From positions 160,975 to 224,974 of the forward strand of contig DAOSNS010000003.1 in NCBI GenBank assembly GCA_035373625.1: DNA of 64,000 bases. The letters run 5' to 3'. Shown one piece after another: positions 8,708 to 17,238 of the stretch. Source of the stretch: DSWT01 sp035373625 (lineage in GTDB: Bacteria > Chloroflexota > Anaerolineae > B4-G1 > SLSP01). Both the position numbers and the translations under genes were made by a program. Every line of letters begins with the position of its first letter. Within the stretch, counting starts at the first letter, position 1. The notes under the pieces are model-generated. The model saw nothing but the letters and a program-made list of their open reading frames with translations, was not told where the DNA came from and searched no databases.

Positions 8708-9553
8708 TCACGGACGCGGGGGAACATTTGGCGTCGGCGTGGGCGGCGGCGGCTCTGTGGGAGGACGCGGCGGCAGATTCGTTGGGATGGGCGTGGGCGT
8801 AAAGGTAGGTGTGGGTGTGAACGTCGGCGTAGGCGTGAAGGTTGGCCTCGGCGTAGCGGTAAACGTAGGGGTCAACGTGGGCGTCTGAGTCGGCGTGGGC
8901 GTGCGCGTTGGCGTCCGGGTGGGCGTGGGCGTCGGGGTCTGAGTCGGCGTGGACGTCGGCGTCCGGGTCGGCGTGGACGTCGGCGTCTGGGTCGGTGTAG
9001 GCGTGATCGTTGGCGTTGCGGTAGCCGTCGGTGTCTGAGATGGCGTTGGCGTCAGCGAAGGTGTCAGCGTGATGTTCGGAATGGGCGGCAGTGGCGTATT
9101 GGTGGGCAACGGCGTGTCGGTCGGAAGGGCTGTCGGTGTGGGTGTCGCCGAGGGGCGCGGGGTTCTCGTCGGGGTAGGTGTCGGTGTGGGCGTGGGTGTA
9201 GGCGTTGGTGTCGGCGTAGGAGATGGGAAGAATTCCAACGGCGGAACCGGCGTTGACAACACCGCTTCTTCTACTTCCGGTGGATTCAAAAGCTCCTCTG
9301 GCAACACATACGGCTGTACGTCTTCCTCCAAAGGTTCAAAAACGTAATCCGCAGAAGGAGGATGATAGCTCAGGTCGGGGTCAATGCCGGGTCGCATAGC
9401 CCCTTCAACTTCCCAAAAAGCCTGGGGACGCAAGGCCAGGGAGGCTGTGAGGGAAAGGAGTAAGGAGCTTATGGCCAGGACAATCAAAAAAATTAGCATG
9501 TCGGTCAACTGTTGACGCACATCCCGGCGATTCAACGTTTTCATATCCGCCAT
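8708..9553 (-). CDS. Single-pass membrane protein with long (Thr-Pro)n extracellular region
   Basis: 281 residues. A short basic N-terminus, a transmembrane helix at about 19-41 (MLIFLIVLAISSLLLSLTASLAL), an acidic/aromatic segment (SADYVFEPLEEDVQPYVLPEELLNPPEVEE) and then about 170 residues of nearly pure PTPTPT-type repeat to the C-terminus. No enzymatic domain. The arrangement suggests an extracellular spacer or wall-spanning adaptor. It begins 19 bases after the end of the sensor kinase gene and is almost certainly co-transcribed with it. The TP codons make the plus strand a long G-rich GTCGGCGTG-like array. Confidence 0.75.
   Translation of the reverse strand: MADMKTLNRRDVRQQLTDMLIFLIVLAISSLLLSLTASLALRPQAFWEVEGAMRPGIDPDLSYHPPSADYVFEPLEEDVQPYVLPEELLNPPEVEEAVLSTPVPPLEFFPSPTPTPTPTPTPTPTPTPTRTPRPSATPTPTALPTDTPLPTNTPLPPIPNITLTPSLTPTPSQTPTATATPTITPTPTQTPTSTPTRTPTSTPTQTPTPTPTRTPTRTPTPTQTPTLTPTFTATPRPTFTPTPTFTPTPTFTPTPIPTNLPPRPPTEPPPPTPTPNVPPRP
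8740..9230. repeat. Hexanucleotide-phase Thr-Pro coding repeat
   Basis: Imperfect 6-base periodicity (plus strand GGCGTN/GTNGGC words) encoding Thr-Pro dipeptides. The shorter arrays inside the DUF4230 gene (about 5490-5650) and the YPTxTP lipoprotein (about 4325-4590) are the same kind of structure. Strong G/C strand asymmetry; likely to vary in length by slippage. Confidence 0.7.
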
Positions 9554-9572
9554 GCTTCACCACCGTTTCCCA

Positions 9573-11873
9573 TCAAGAAGTGCCATGTCTGGCATCACGT
9601 AAGGCCGGGAGCACCAAAGTGAATGTGCTGCCGCGCCCCACTTTGCTCACAACCTGTATGTTGCCTCCATGCGCTTCAACAATGGACTTGGTTACATAGA
9701 GTCCTAAGCCCAACCCACGCACATTATCATCGCGGCTCTGCATCACTCGATAGAAGCGATTGAACAGACGTCGTTGATCTTCCGGCGATATTCCTACGCC
9801 GGTATCCATCACCTCAAGGAAGACCCGGTCATCACTAGAAGACAAACGCAAGCTGACCGTACCACCGGCATCGGTATATTGATAGGCATTGCGTACCAGG
9901 TTGATGATGGCCCAACGTAAACGACTTGCATCGGCGTTAACCAGCGGTATATTTTGCGCCATCTCCAGGGTGAAAGTCAGCGACTTTTCTTCCATTTGCG
10001 GAAGCCATTCTTTGTAAATTTCCTCGACCAGGGAAGATAACAGCAGGGGCGCTTGCCGCAAACCAATCCGGCCGCCGGCTTCAATCTCGGAAAAGTCGAG
10101 CAGGGCGTTAATCATGGAAACCAGCCCCTCGGTTTGCTGACTTATTCTATCCAAAAAACCCCGATGCATTGGGGATAACTCTGCCCCCGCCGTCGCCGAC
10201 AACAAAGCCGTGTACCCCTTAATCGCCGTGAGCGGGGTGCGTAATTCATGGGAGACATGCGCAATGAAAGCATCTTTTAGCTGCTCCGCCTCGACCTCGG
10301 AAGTAACATCGCGCAAGACAATCACCGTTCCCAGGTCTTCGCCGTCATCAGTGGAAACGCTGGCAGAGTGAGCTGTATACACCTTGTTTGCCACCTGGAA
10401 ACGGCGCATTTCCAAAAGCCAGGGGTTCGTTTGGTCGCTGACTATCCTATCCTTATCAACCACAGAGAGTTCACGCACCGGCCCGGCCAGGAAATGCATG
10501 GCCATCTCCACAAGCATAGTTTCGGCCGCCTTATTCAAAGGGGTAATGTTACCTTCGGTATCTTCAAACAGCACGCCATCCCCGATGCTAGACAGGATAG
10601 AACGCATCCGTGTGGCGGTTTCTTTTTGCACCTGAAGTGCCGCTTGCAAGGCGACCGTTCGCTCACTGAGACGTTCGGTCATCTGATCAAAAGTCGCCGC
10701 CAACGCCCCAATCTCATCTGTGCGCCTGATGCCGGTGCGCTGTTGTAGATTCCCTTCGGCGACAGCCTGAGATGTTCTTACCAAAGCATGCAAGGGATGG
10801 GTGATCCGCTGCGCCACGCCAATCCCCAAAACAATGACGGCCGCCATGGCTACTGTAAATACCATGATATAAGTCTTTCGATTCGCTATATTCGTCCTGA
10901 TAATGAAATCCGAAGGTAATACCACAGCAAAAACGGCCAAACGATCGCGGGCTACAATCAAAGGGCCTCGAGACAGGCGATAAGGGAGCTGATTGACGGT
11001 GATGTTCTCTATGCGCGTCTTAGTCTCCGACGCGAAAGCCTGGGCATACATCTCAGGAGTGATCGAAAGCGCCTTGAGCAAGGATGCCTGTTCCTCAGGA
11101 GATAACCCCAGGGTGAAGGTTGATGCCACCGCCTGTCCCTCGTACATATACACGATTATATCGGCCAGTGAAGAGTTTTTTAGAGAAGTGAGGATCGTAT
11201 CCAGTGCAGTTCCGATCATAACGACGCCGAGGAACTCCCCATCAGGCCCGGCAGGGAACGGTACAGCCGTAAAATAATAATAGCGCCCATCTACCGGATG
11301 AGCGCCAATTGCACGCCGTGGCAGAGAGGCAGGCGATGCCTCCTCCAGTAGTTTGCCGATTATCCACAGATAGGTCGCGTCGAAGTCCAGGCTGATCGGC
11401 TCAAGTTGGTCACCTCTGCGTAGCATGTTAAGCACAGTCTTGCCGTCGGCATTCACGACCACCAACACACCAAAATTTTGCGTACTGGCAAACGGTGTGA
11501 TCAACCGCGAGAATTCTTCGTAGTTATGTTCCGCCAAAGCCTGCGCTGCACCGCGCGTCCCTACCAGGATAGTAGCCGATTCCAGGTGATCACTTTCAAG
11601 ACGCGCGAAGCCATTGAGCACGGCGCGGCCAGATTCCAGGAGATGATTGTCCAGTCGTTCATCAAGGGAACCTGCCACCAGGGTCACAACAATATAGATG
11701 CCAACCACTGCAACCGCGAGGGTCAAAAAGAGGTACGGAAGGATGATCTTCCCACGGATATCGGACGAGCGATGCAACACCGCCGTCCAAATACTTTTCC
11801 AAATGTTCTTCGGCTGTTGAACCTGCATATCCTGATACTCTCCCCAATTCCTGACTTGTCGGGGCATTTGCAT
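9573..11873 (-). CDS. Transmembrane sensor histidine kinase (extracellular Cache-like sensor, HAMP, PAS-like, HisKA, HATPase)
   Basis: About 766 residues. Transmembrane helix 1 at about 43-68 (IILPYLFLTLAVAVVGIYIVVTLVAG), an extracytoplasmic domain of about 270 residues with Cache-like features (ALAEHNYEEFSRLITPFASTQNFGVLVVVNADGKTVL; DGRYYYFTAVPF), helix 2 (YIMVFTVAMAAVIVLGIGV), a HAMP linker, a PAS-like segment (SILSSIGDGVLFEDTEGNI), HisKA with SHELRTPL (His near residue 542) and an HATPase with NAYQYTDAGG, DTGVGI and GLGLGLY boxes. The start is uncertain: ATG at 11873 is used, and ATG 11867, ATG 11828 or TTG 11888 are also possible. No response regulator is adjacent. The co-transcribed neighbour is the Thr-Pro membrane protein. 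Confidence 0.88.
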   Translation of the reverse strand: MQMPRQVRNWGEYQDMQVQQPKNIWKSIWTAVLHRSSDIRGKIILPYLFLTLAVAVVGIYIVVTLVAGSLDERLDNHLLESGRAVLNGFARLESDHLESATILVGTRGAAQALAEHNYEEFSRLITPFASTQNFGVLVVVNADGKTVLNMLRRGDQLEPISLDFDATYLWIIGKLLEEASPASLPRRAIGAHPVDGRYYYFTAVPFPAGPDGEFLGVVMIGTALDTILTSLKNSSLADIIVYMYEGQAVASTFTLGLSPEEQASLLKALSITPEMYAQAFASETKTRIENITVNQLPYRLSRGPLIVARDRLAVFAVVLPSDFIIRTNIANRKTYIMVFTVAMAAVIVLGIGVAQRITHPLHALVRTSQAVAEGNLQQRTGIRRTDEIGALAATFDQMTERLSERTVALQAALQVQKETATRMRSILSSIGDGVLFEDTEGNITPLNKAAETMLVEMAMHFLAGPVRELSVVDKDRIVSDQTNPWLLEMRRFQVANKVYTAHSASVSTDDGEDLGTVIVLRDVTSEVEAEQLKDAFIAHVSHELRTPLTAIKGYTALLSATAGAELSPMHRGFLDRISQQTEGLVSMINALLDFSEIEAGGRIGLRQAPLLLSSLVEEIYKEWLPQMEEKSLTFTLEMAQNIPLVNADASRLRWAIINLVRNAYQYTDAGGTVSLRLSSSDDRVFLEVMDTGVGISPEDQRRLFNRFYRVMQSRDDNVRGLGLGLYVTKSIVEAHGGNIQVVSKVGRGSTFTLVLPALRDARHGTS

Positions 11874-11944
11874 GTACCCCCAAAACAAGTTCAGGCACCC
11901 GGTACACCATTACGGAAACCTTATCTTGTAAATAAACGGATCGC

Positions 11945-12208
11945 CAGATCTGCGTTTCTAGCCAAAAACGGGGAACTGGCGTTCCCCTCGGAGCAAGAAT
12001 GATAAAGCACAATCTGGCTTCGAGCGGACCGTCAGATTTGCGTTTCTAGCCAAAAACGGGGAACTGGCGTTCCCCTCGGAGCAAGAATGATAAAGCACCA
12101 TCTGGCTTCGAGCGGACCGTCAGATCTGCGTTCCTAGCCAAAAACGGGGAAGTGGCGTTCCCCTCGGAGCAAGAATGATAAGGCAACATCTGGCTTCGAG
12201 CGGACCGT
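11945..12208 (-). repeat. Three tandem 88-bp repeats
   Basis: Units start at 11945, 12033 and 12121, with the start of a fourth at 12209; the period is exactly 88 and copies differ by a few bases. Each unit contains a perfect 7-bp inverted repeat with a 4-base loop (GGGGAAC-TGGC-GTTCCCC) plus a segment (CGAGCGGACCGTCAGATCTGCG on the plus strand, read in pieces) that is the complement of the 27-28 bp subunit at 18.4-19.0 kb. They lie between the sensor kinase start and the small membrane protein gene. The related array near 18.4 kb is inverted relative to this one. Confidence 0.9.
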
Positions 12209-12291
12209 CAGATCCGCCTTGTTGATAATATCAGTATAACCTAGCTTTGCCAGTAAGTCAAAACACTTCAAATAGATAATCTTAGGAAAAG

Positions 12292-12320
12292 ACACCGGCC
12301 TGATTCTTTCAGGCCGGTGT
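12292..12320 (-). terminator. Rho-independent terminator of the small membrane protein gene
   Basis: Perfect 12-bp stem (ACACCGGCCTGA / TCAGGCCGGTGT) with loop TTCTT. Read on the minus strand the stem is followed by TCTTTTCC. Located just downstream of the leftward gene ending at 12344. Confidence 0.75.
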
Positions 12321-12343
12321 GGGTGATGTGTAAATCCCTTGTT

Positions 12344-12544
12344 CTAAAACAGACGGAACCAATCCGTGCCGGTGATAATCGAACAGGCCAGAATCAAAAA
12401 CAAAATCAGCAAGATAACACCACAGCCCATGCCTGTGCACGAGCAGCCTCGCCCAAATCCAAAACGATCCTGAAGCCAGTCGAAAATCGCGTTCAAAAAT
12501 GCCAGTTGTAAGAGTCCTGCCAGACATCCCGGTCGTCGTTCCAT
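12344..12544 (-). CDS. Small membrane protein, 66 residues
   Basis: Starts MERRPGCLAGLLQLAFLNAIFDWLQ, then a Gly/Cys-rich turn (FGFGRGCSCTGMGCG) and a hydrophobic helix (VILLILFLILACSIITG). ATG at 12542-12544 with AAGGAGG upstream supports this start rather than a longer one. Two hydrophobic segments flank the Cys/Gly loop. I recall similar small proteins in Chloroflexota but know no function. It has its own strong terminator, so it is probably an independent gene. Confidence 0.75.
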   Translation of the reverse strand: MERRPGCLAGLLQLAFLNAIFDWLQDRFGFGRGCSCTGMGCGVILLILFLILACSIITGTDWFRLF

Positions 12545-12653
12545 AGGTGATAACCTCCTTTTTTGCAATGTGCTATCTGTATTACGCAATTACACGTCGT
12601 CAGTTGCACACGCAAGGTACCCGACAGAGGACACCGCCCACCCTTCTCCTTTT

Positions 12654-13385
12654 CTACATTTCCGGTTCGTCGTCAAAGGGATAGTACTCGGTTCCCTGCG
12701 CCGCCGCGCGAATGACCGGATCGTCAGAGTAGTGCCCACGACGCTCAGGAGGAAGTAATTCCGCGATATGGCGCATTATCTCGTGGCCGATTTGTTCCAG
12801 ATATTCACGACGCTCCCGCCCACGGCCGGAGGCCATAAAAGGCCCAAACGGCTGCCCGATATGTGCCGTCACACGCGCCCGCTTGCCCCTGCCGAGCCGG
12901 GGCAACACATCAATGAAGCCATCCAGCCCAACCGGCAGGATACGCGCATTCGTCAACGTTGCGATGAACGCCGCCCCAGGCCGCGGCGGACGCAAAACGG
13001 CAGCGGCGCTTGTCCCTTCAGGGAAGATGCCTAATACGCCGTTCTGCCTCAGCACCGCCGAGGCCGCACGGATAGCCAACGTCGAGCCGGTACCGCGGAA
13101 AACCGGGTAGTAGCCCCACAACTCGCGGATCCAGCTCAACAGCGGTGGCGCGTTAGGTGTGCGAAAACCACCCAGGAACTCCATCGGCCAGGGGGCGATG
13201 CGCACCATCGCCATCGGATCCACAAAACTGAAGTGGTTGGCGACAACCAAAAGTGGACCGCTCTTCGGGAAATTTTCTGCTCCCAGGATGTGAAAATCGG
13301 TCAATACGTTAAAGATCAAGCGTGTGGCGCGCTGTACCAGGCCGCGGATTAAACGTCGCCGGGGATATTTGAACTCTTCGGCCAT
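12654..13385 (-). CDS. plsC: 1-acyl-sn-glycerol-3-phosphate acyltransferase family (PlsC-like)
   Basis: 243 residues. Acyltransferase block I is NHFSFVD (HX4D, His51 and Asp56) and block III is FPEGTS. The family transfers an acyl chain to lysophosphatidate or a related lipid at the inner membrane face. The reading frame also offers an ATG at 13406 overlapping the stop of the upstream transglutaminase gene (TAATG), but ATG 13385 has GGAGG at good spacing and is preferred. Last gene of the moxR-DUF58-tgpA operon; presence of a lipid acyltransferase there suggests a membrane or envelope role for the whole operon (inference). Confidence 0.85.
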   Translation of the reverse strand: MAEEFKYPRRRLIRGLVQRATRLIFNVLTDFHILGAENFPKSGPLLVVANHFSFVDPMAMVRIAPWPMEFLGGFRTPNAPPLLSWIRELWGYYPVFRGTGSTLAIRAASAVLRQNGVLGIFPEGTSAAAVLRPPRPGAAFIATLTNARILPVGLDGFIDVLPRLGRGKRARVTAHIGQPFGPFMASGRGRERREYLEQIGHEIMRHIAELLPPERRGHYSDDPVIRAAAQGTEYYPFDDEPEM

Positions 13386-13405
13386 ATTCGATTCCTCCAA
13401 TCTCA

Positions 13406-15928
13406 TTACACCTGGGAAGGCTGGCCTAAAGCGGGCAGTGACGCGCGCGCTTTATGGCGTCTGCGCCACAGGCGCGCCAGTTCCAGACGCCATTGCAGTT
13501 TCCACCATGCCCACACGGCCGCCCGCCGCTCCGCATTACCAAGCGTGTGCGGGGAATACCAGGCACGCACGTAAAATTCGACAAGTGCAGGGATTTCATC
13601 TTCTGCCGGAGGCAACAGATCGTCGTCATGGCGGGATTGTGCCACTTCCAGGACCCGTGTGACCAACGCCTGACCGAGTTCGTAGGGTGTATCGCCGGGG
13701 TGCATGACAACCTGGAGCCGGCGCGCTGCCTGCCGCAGACGCTCGTAGAGCAGACTTGCCATCGCTTCGGGCGTGCGCCGGAGCAGCAATAAGGCACTAT
13801 CCACCCCACTCGCGCCGACAAGGATGAACGCAACCGCCGCAACGGCGATGAGAAGCCATTGCCACAGCAGTGTGCGGGCCGACGATTTAGCTCCCTGGGG
13901 TGGGACAAGCGGCTCGTAGCGTGGGCGATCCGCCTCCGGCCAGATCAGCGAGTCATTGGATTCATGGGGCCGATAAATCGGTGCAACACCGCCGGTCGGC
14001 TCAAACTCGATCCAACCATAGGTGGGGAAGTAGATTTCGACCCAGGCGTGCGCATTGGCCTCGGTGACGATATAACGCGCGTTCGTAATATCATAACTGC
14101 CGGTGGTATAGCCGATGACCAGGCGCGCCGGTAGCCCCGCCGCTCGCGCCAGCACAACCATCGCGGTTGCATAGTAATCGCAATAGCCCTTTTTCAACTC
14201 AAAGAGAAAATAATCGGCAATATCGGCCATCGCCGGTGGTTTGGGCACATCCAGGGTGTAGGGGAATTCCCGCAAGTAACTTTCAATCGCCACAGCCCGA
14301 TCATAGGGTGTGGGTTGCGTGGCAGTGAGATCGCGTGCCAGAACGCGGACCCGTTCCGGTGTCGTCTCCGGCAATTGCAGATAACGCTCCCGTATCCATT
14401 CAGGGTAGTCGCTACCTTCAGCCCGCAATGCCTCCACAGTGTAGACCGGCACCAGGGAATCGGCGCGATAGGTGCGCGCTTCCGCCGTTACGGCGAAGAT
14501 TTCGCCCGGCGGACGCGCTGAGACATCGTAGTCCTGATCCATCGAGACAAATTGCCCGTCTATGTAGACCATGCCACCCAATTCACCGATGATCCGCACT
14601 TCCTGACGTAAAACGCGCGTATGGGACACGACTTCAGGATCGAGAAACAGCTCTCCGGCCTTATACGTCAGCAATTCCGTGGCGCTGGTGGCCCATCCCT
14701 GTCCAAAATAACGGTCGTAAGTCAGACTTCGCCAGTAATGGCGCGGGATGGTGATATTCATCAATTCGGTATCTATGTACGGCTCATCCGGCAAGGGGGG
14801 AATTTCGCCCGTACTGACGACGAAAGCCACAATCCGTGAGAGTTCAGGCCCGGAGCCGATCAGGTGGCGGCGGGGCAGGTCGGTGCTGCGAAGCAGTCGC
14901 TGGGCCGGGCGCGCCGGCTCGGAGAGAGGTCGTTGTTCTACGCCGAAGGATTTGGCAATGTCTACAGCAGGGGATGGCGGTTCTTCCTCTTTGCTCGCGG
15001 TCAACTCGCTGATCCAATCTGCCAGTTTGCGATAGGAAAACGCCGGCAAGGTTGCAGACGCCAGCACCAAAAGCAGCGATACCCCAATTGTCACCATCGT
15101 CAACTCGGTCCATAAATCCCGCGAGAAGTCTATGTTGACCCTTGTCCAATGCAGTTCACGCTCACGATGGGCGGTCAGGGCAAGCAAAATCAACAGCACG
15201 CCCAAAAACGGCAGTAAAATGCCGGAAGGCGCATACGTATACGCCAGGAGGAAGGAGAGCAGGAAGCCGGCAGGCAATATCCCGATGACGGTCTGGCGTT
15301 TGTGACTCACCCACCAGCCGGCCCACAACGCACACAGCCACGTCACGAAGCCCCACACCAAAACCGTCCCCACGGGATCATACGTCCCGGCGCCGGAGAA
15401 AATTGCCGCCAACCACTTGTAGGCGCGCGATAGCAATGTCCCCATGCCGGCCCACAACGCACCGAAAGCATCGGGAACCAGCATCCAATCCACCCCGCGG
15501 ACCGGCGTCAGTCCGAACTCGCCGGTTTTGAAGGAGTACGAGGCCAAATAGAGCAGCCTTTCCCATATCCAGGCGAAAAGCTGTCCGATGAAGGCAAAAG
15601 CGGCGCGCACGATGTCGGCCATCTCGTCGCCCAGGCGGCCTACCCGCGTCAAAATGAATTCCGCACCGAACGTCAGGCCCAGCAGCGTCACCAACCAGCC
15701 GCGCAGGGGAAGTACTCCCAAGAGCCATCCTGTGGTCATCGCCACAAAGACAACCAGGAGGATGAAGCCAAACTGCAACCCGGAAACCAGTTCCACCAAT
15801 CCGGCCGCAAAGATGCTCAGTGCGACCAACAACAAAGCCCACAGCAACAAACCTTTCGGTCCAATCCAGGCGAGCAATCGCGCCGGCAAGCCGGCATGCG
15901 TCTCGGTTGTCGTCACACGCGCATACAT
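13406..15928 (-). CDS. TgpA-type membrane transglutaminase-like protein
   Basis: 840 residues. The N-terminal 280 residues hold about six hydrophobic helices (LLLWALLLVALSIFAAGL, FGFILLVVFVAMTTGWLLG and so on). A periplasmic/external region follows, then a transglutaminase-like core with catalytic Cys583 in KKGYCDYYATAMVVLARAAGLPARLVIGY, His in NAHAWVEIY and Asp/Glu in the following GWIEFEPTGG. One more helix (LLWQWLLIAVAAVAFILVGA) precedes a DUF4129-like C-terminal cytoplasmic tail. The family is the usual partner of DUF58 and MoxR proteins. Start codon overlaps the DUF58 stop (TAATG). Confidence 0.9.
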   Translation of the reverse strand: MYARVTTTETHAGLPARLLAWIGPKGLLLWALLLVALSIFAAGLVELVSGLQFGFILLVVFVAMTTGWLLGVLPLRGWLVTLLGLTFGAEFILTRVGRLGDEMADIVRAAFAFIGQLFAWIWERLLYLASYSFKTGEFGLTPVRGVDWMLVPDAFGALWAGMGTLLSRAYKWLAAIFSGAGTYDPVGTVLVWGFVTWLCALWAGWWVSHKRQTVIGILPAGFLLSFLLAYTYAPSGILLPFLGVLLILLALTAHRERELHWTRVNIDFSRDLWTELTMVTIGVSLLLVLASATLPAFSYRKLADWISELTASKEEEPPSPAVDIAKSFGVEQRPLSEPARPAQRLLRSTDLPRRHLIGSGPELSRIVAFVVSTGEIPPLPDEPYIDTELMNITIPRHYWRSLTYDRYFGQGWATSATELLTYKAGELFLDPEVVSHTRVLRQEVRIIGELGGMVYIDGQFVSMDQDYDVSARPPGEIFAVTAEARTYRADSLVPVYTVEALRAEGSDYPEWIRERYLQLPETTPERVRVLARDLTATQPTPYDRAVAIESYLREFPYTLDVPKPPAMADIADYFLFELKKGYCDYYATAMVVLARAAGLPARLVIGYTTGSYDITNARYIVTEANAHAWVEIYFPTYGWIEFEPTGGVAPIYRPHESNDSLIWPEADRPRYEPLVPPQGAKSSARTLLWQWLLIAVAAVAFILVGASGVDSALLLLRRTPEAMASLLYERLRQAARRLQVVMHPGDTPYELGQALVTRVLEVAQSRHDDDLLPPAEDEIPALVEFYVRAWYSPHTLGNAERRAAVWAWWKLQWRLELARLWRRRHKARASLPALGQPSQV

Positions 15929-17223
15929 TATGTCAGTGACCTCCAGGGCACATCGGCGACACGATAGCTAGGCACAGCGCGGCCGGTTCCCAATACCCGC
16001 CAGCCCCAACGTCCCTGCTGGCCGGGGCGCATTTCAGGCCGATCCAGCACATCTTTGGTGATGCGATAATGGGCGACGCCCAGTCCCAGCAATGCCGCTT
16101 CCACAAGCAGCGTGTTGCCCGGGCCGCCGAAAGAAGCCGGGTCCATCAACAAGACGGTCGGGACGGCACCGCTTCGAATCAGTGGCACCAGCGACTCTAC
16201 CCAGGCGGTGCTCATCGAGGGGGTAATGATGATAATGCTGGTGTGCGGTCCCATGCTGGGTCGCAGACGCTCCATCACTTCTTCCAGCGGACGCGAGCCG
16301 CGAGAAATCAATGCCAGAGAGCGCAGAATTTCCCAGCGTCGGCCTTCACCTTGCTGCGGCGGTAACCAGACCAGATCCTTACCATAGGCGGCCAGCCCGA
16401 CCGAATGGCGCAGGCGAATCCCTTGATCGGCCAGCGAGGCCGCCAGGACAATGCCATGCTCGTCGGTAGCGTTCTCCTCCAGGCCGACCTGCACATGCTC
16501 ATCCAGGTCCAGCAGAATCCACCAGTCACCGGAAGGCGTGCCGTCGAAGAGACGTACATATAACTCGTCGCGTCGCGCCGTCGTCCGCCAGTGAATCCAA
16601 CGCCGGCTGTCGCCGGTGACATACTCCCGCACCGTCGAAGCGCTGACCGTCCGATCAAGTGCGTTGGGACGCGGTCGTCCGTCGCCAGAACGGCCACCGG
16701 GCGCGATTTGGATGTTCGGCAAAGGGACAATGGGCGGAAGCACCAGCAGCGGCAGGGCCGCCGGATAGCTCAACGAGACCGAAAACAGGCCAAAGGGATC
16801 GCCCGTGTGCAGATGGGTCGGTCCCAAGACGAAGAGGCCACGGCGGCTACAAGTTGCTTCGGTGTGCCAGCGTATCGAATCCCGCCCCGGCAGACCTGTT
16901 CCCCGGCTGGCGTGGTAATCGGGCAGTGTAGATTGGTCATTCACCTCGACCCAGACGCCGGGTGCCCATCCCTCATTGCGCAAGGTGAAGCGTTCTACCA
17001 GCCGGTCGCCTACCTGCGCCCACCCAAAGCGCATTTCGCGCGTGAGATCAAGGCCCCGCGCCAGCGAACGTGCCCAGAGGTAGCCCACGAGCAACGCGCC
17101 CCCCAGTCCCACGTACAACACCCGCCACCCGCGATAAGGCGCAACCAGATCGGTGATGATGGCGGCCAGCACCAAAACAGGCAGGAGCCAGGAGTTCAAG
17201 CGAATTTTGGGTTTGGCGTTCAC
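15928..17223 (-). CDS. DUF58 domain protein
   Basis: 431 residues, GTG start. Two N-terminal helices (WLLPVLVLAAIITDLVAP, VLYVGLGGALLVGYLWA), a beta-rich stretch (RFTLRNEGWAPGVWVEVNDQSTLP; RRGLFVLGPTHLHTGDPFGLF) and the DUF58 signature STVREYVTGDSRRWIHWRTTARRDELYVRLFDGTPSGDWWILLDLD, which begins a von Willebrand A-like domain. DUF58 proteins are encoded with MoxR ATPases and are thought to act with them as a chaperone/adaptor complex. Sits 15 bases downstream of moxR and overlaps tgpA by one base. Confidence 0.92.
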   Translation of the reverse strand: MNAKPKIRLNSWLLPVLVLAAIITDLVAPYRGWRVLYVGLGGALLVGYLWARSLARGLDLTREMRFGWAQVGDRLVERFTLRNEGWAPGVWVEVNDQSTLPDYHASRGTGLPGRDSIRWHTEATCSRRGLFVLGPTHLHTGDPFGLFSVSLSYPAALPLLVLPPIVPLPNIQIAPGGRSGDGRPRPNALDRTVSASTVREYVTGDSRRWIHWRTTARRDELYVRLFDGTPSGDWWILLDLDEHVQVGLEENATDEHGIVLAASLADQGIRLRHSVGLAAYGKDLVWLPPQQGEGRRWEILRSLALISRGSRPLEEVMERLRPSMGPHTSIIIITPSMSTAWVESLVPLIRSGAVPTVLLMDPASFGGPGNTLLVEAALLGLGVAHYRITKDVLDRPEMRPGQQGRWGWRVLGTGRAVPSYRVADVPWRSLT

Positions 17224-17238
17224 AGTTATACGCTCAAC

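Noticed and set aside
9069..9347. Rightward frame rich in GVGVGV
   Set aside because: Antisense shadow of the Thr-Pro repeat gene.
11478..12002. Frames ending in LAKNGELAFPSEQE across repeat copies
   Set aside because: They arise from the dispersed hairpin repeat and recur in different frames and genes without independent coding signal.
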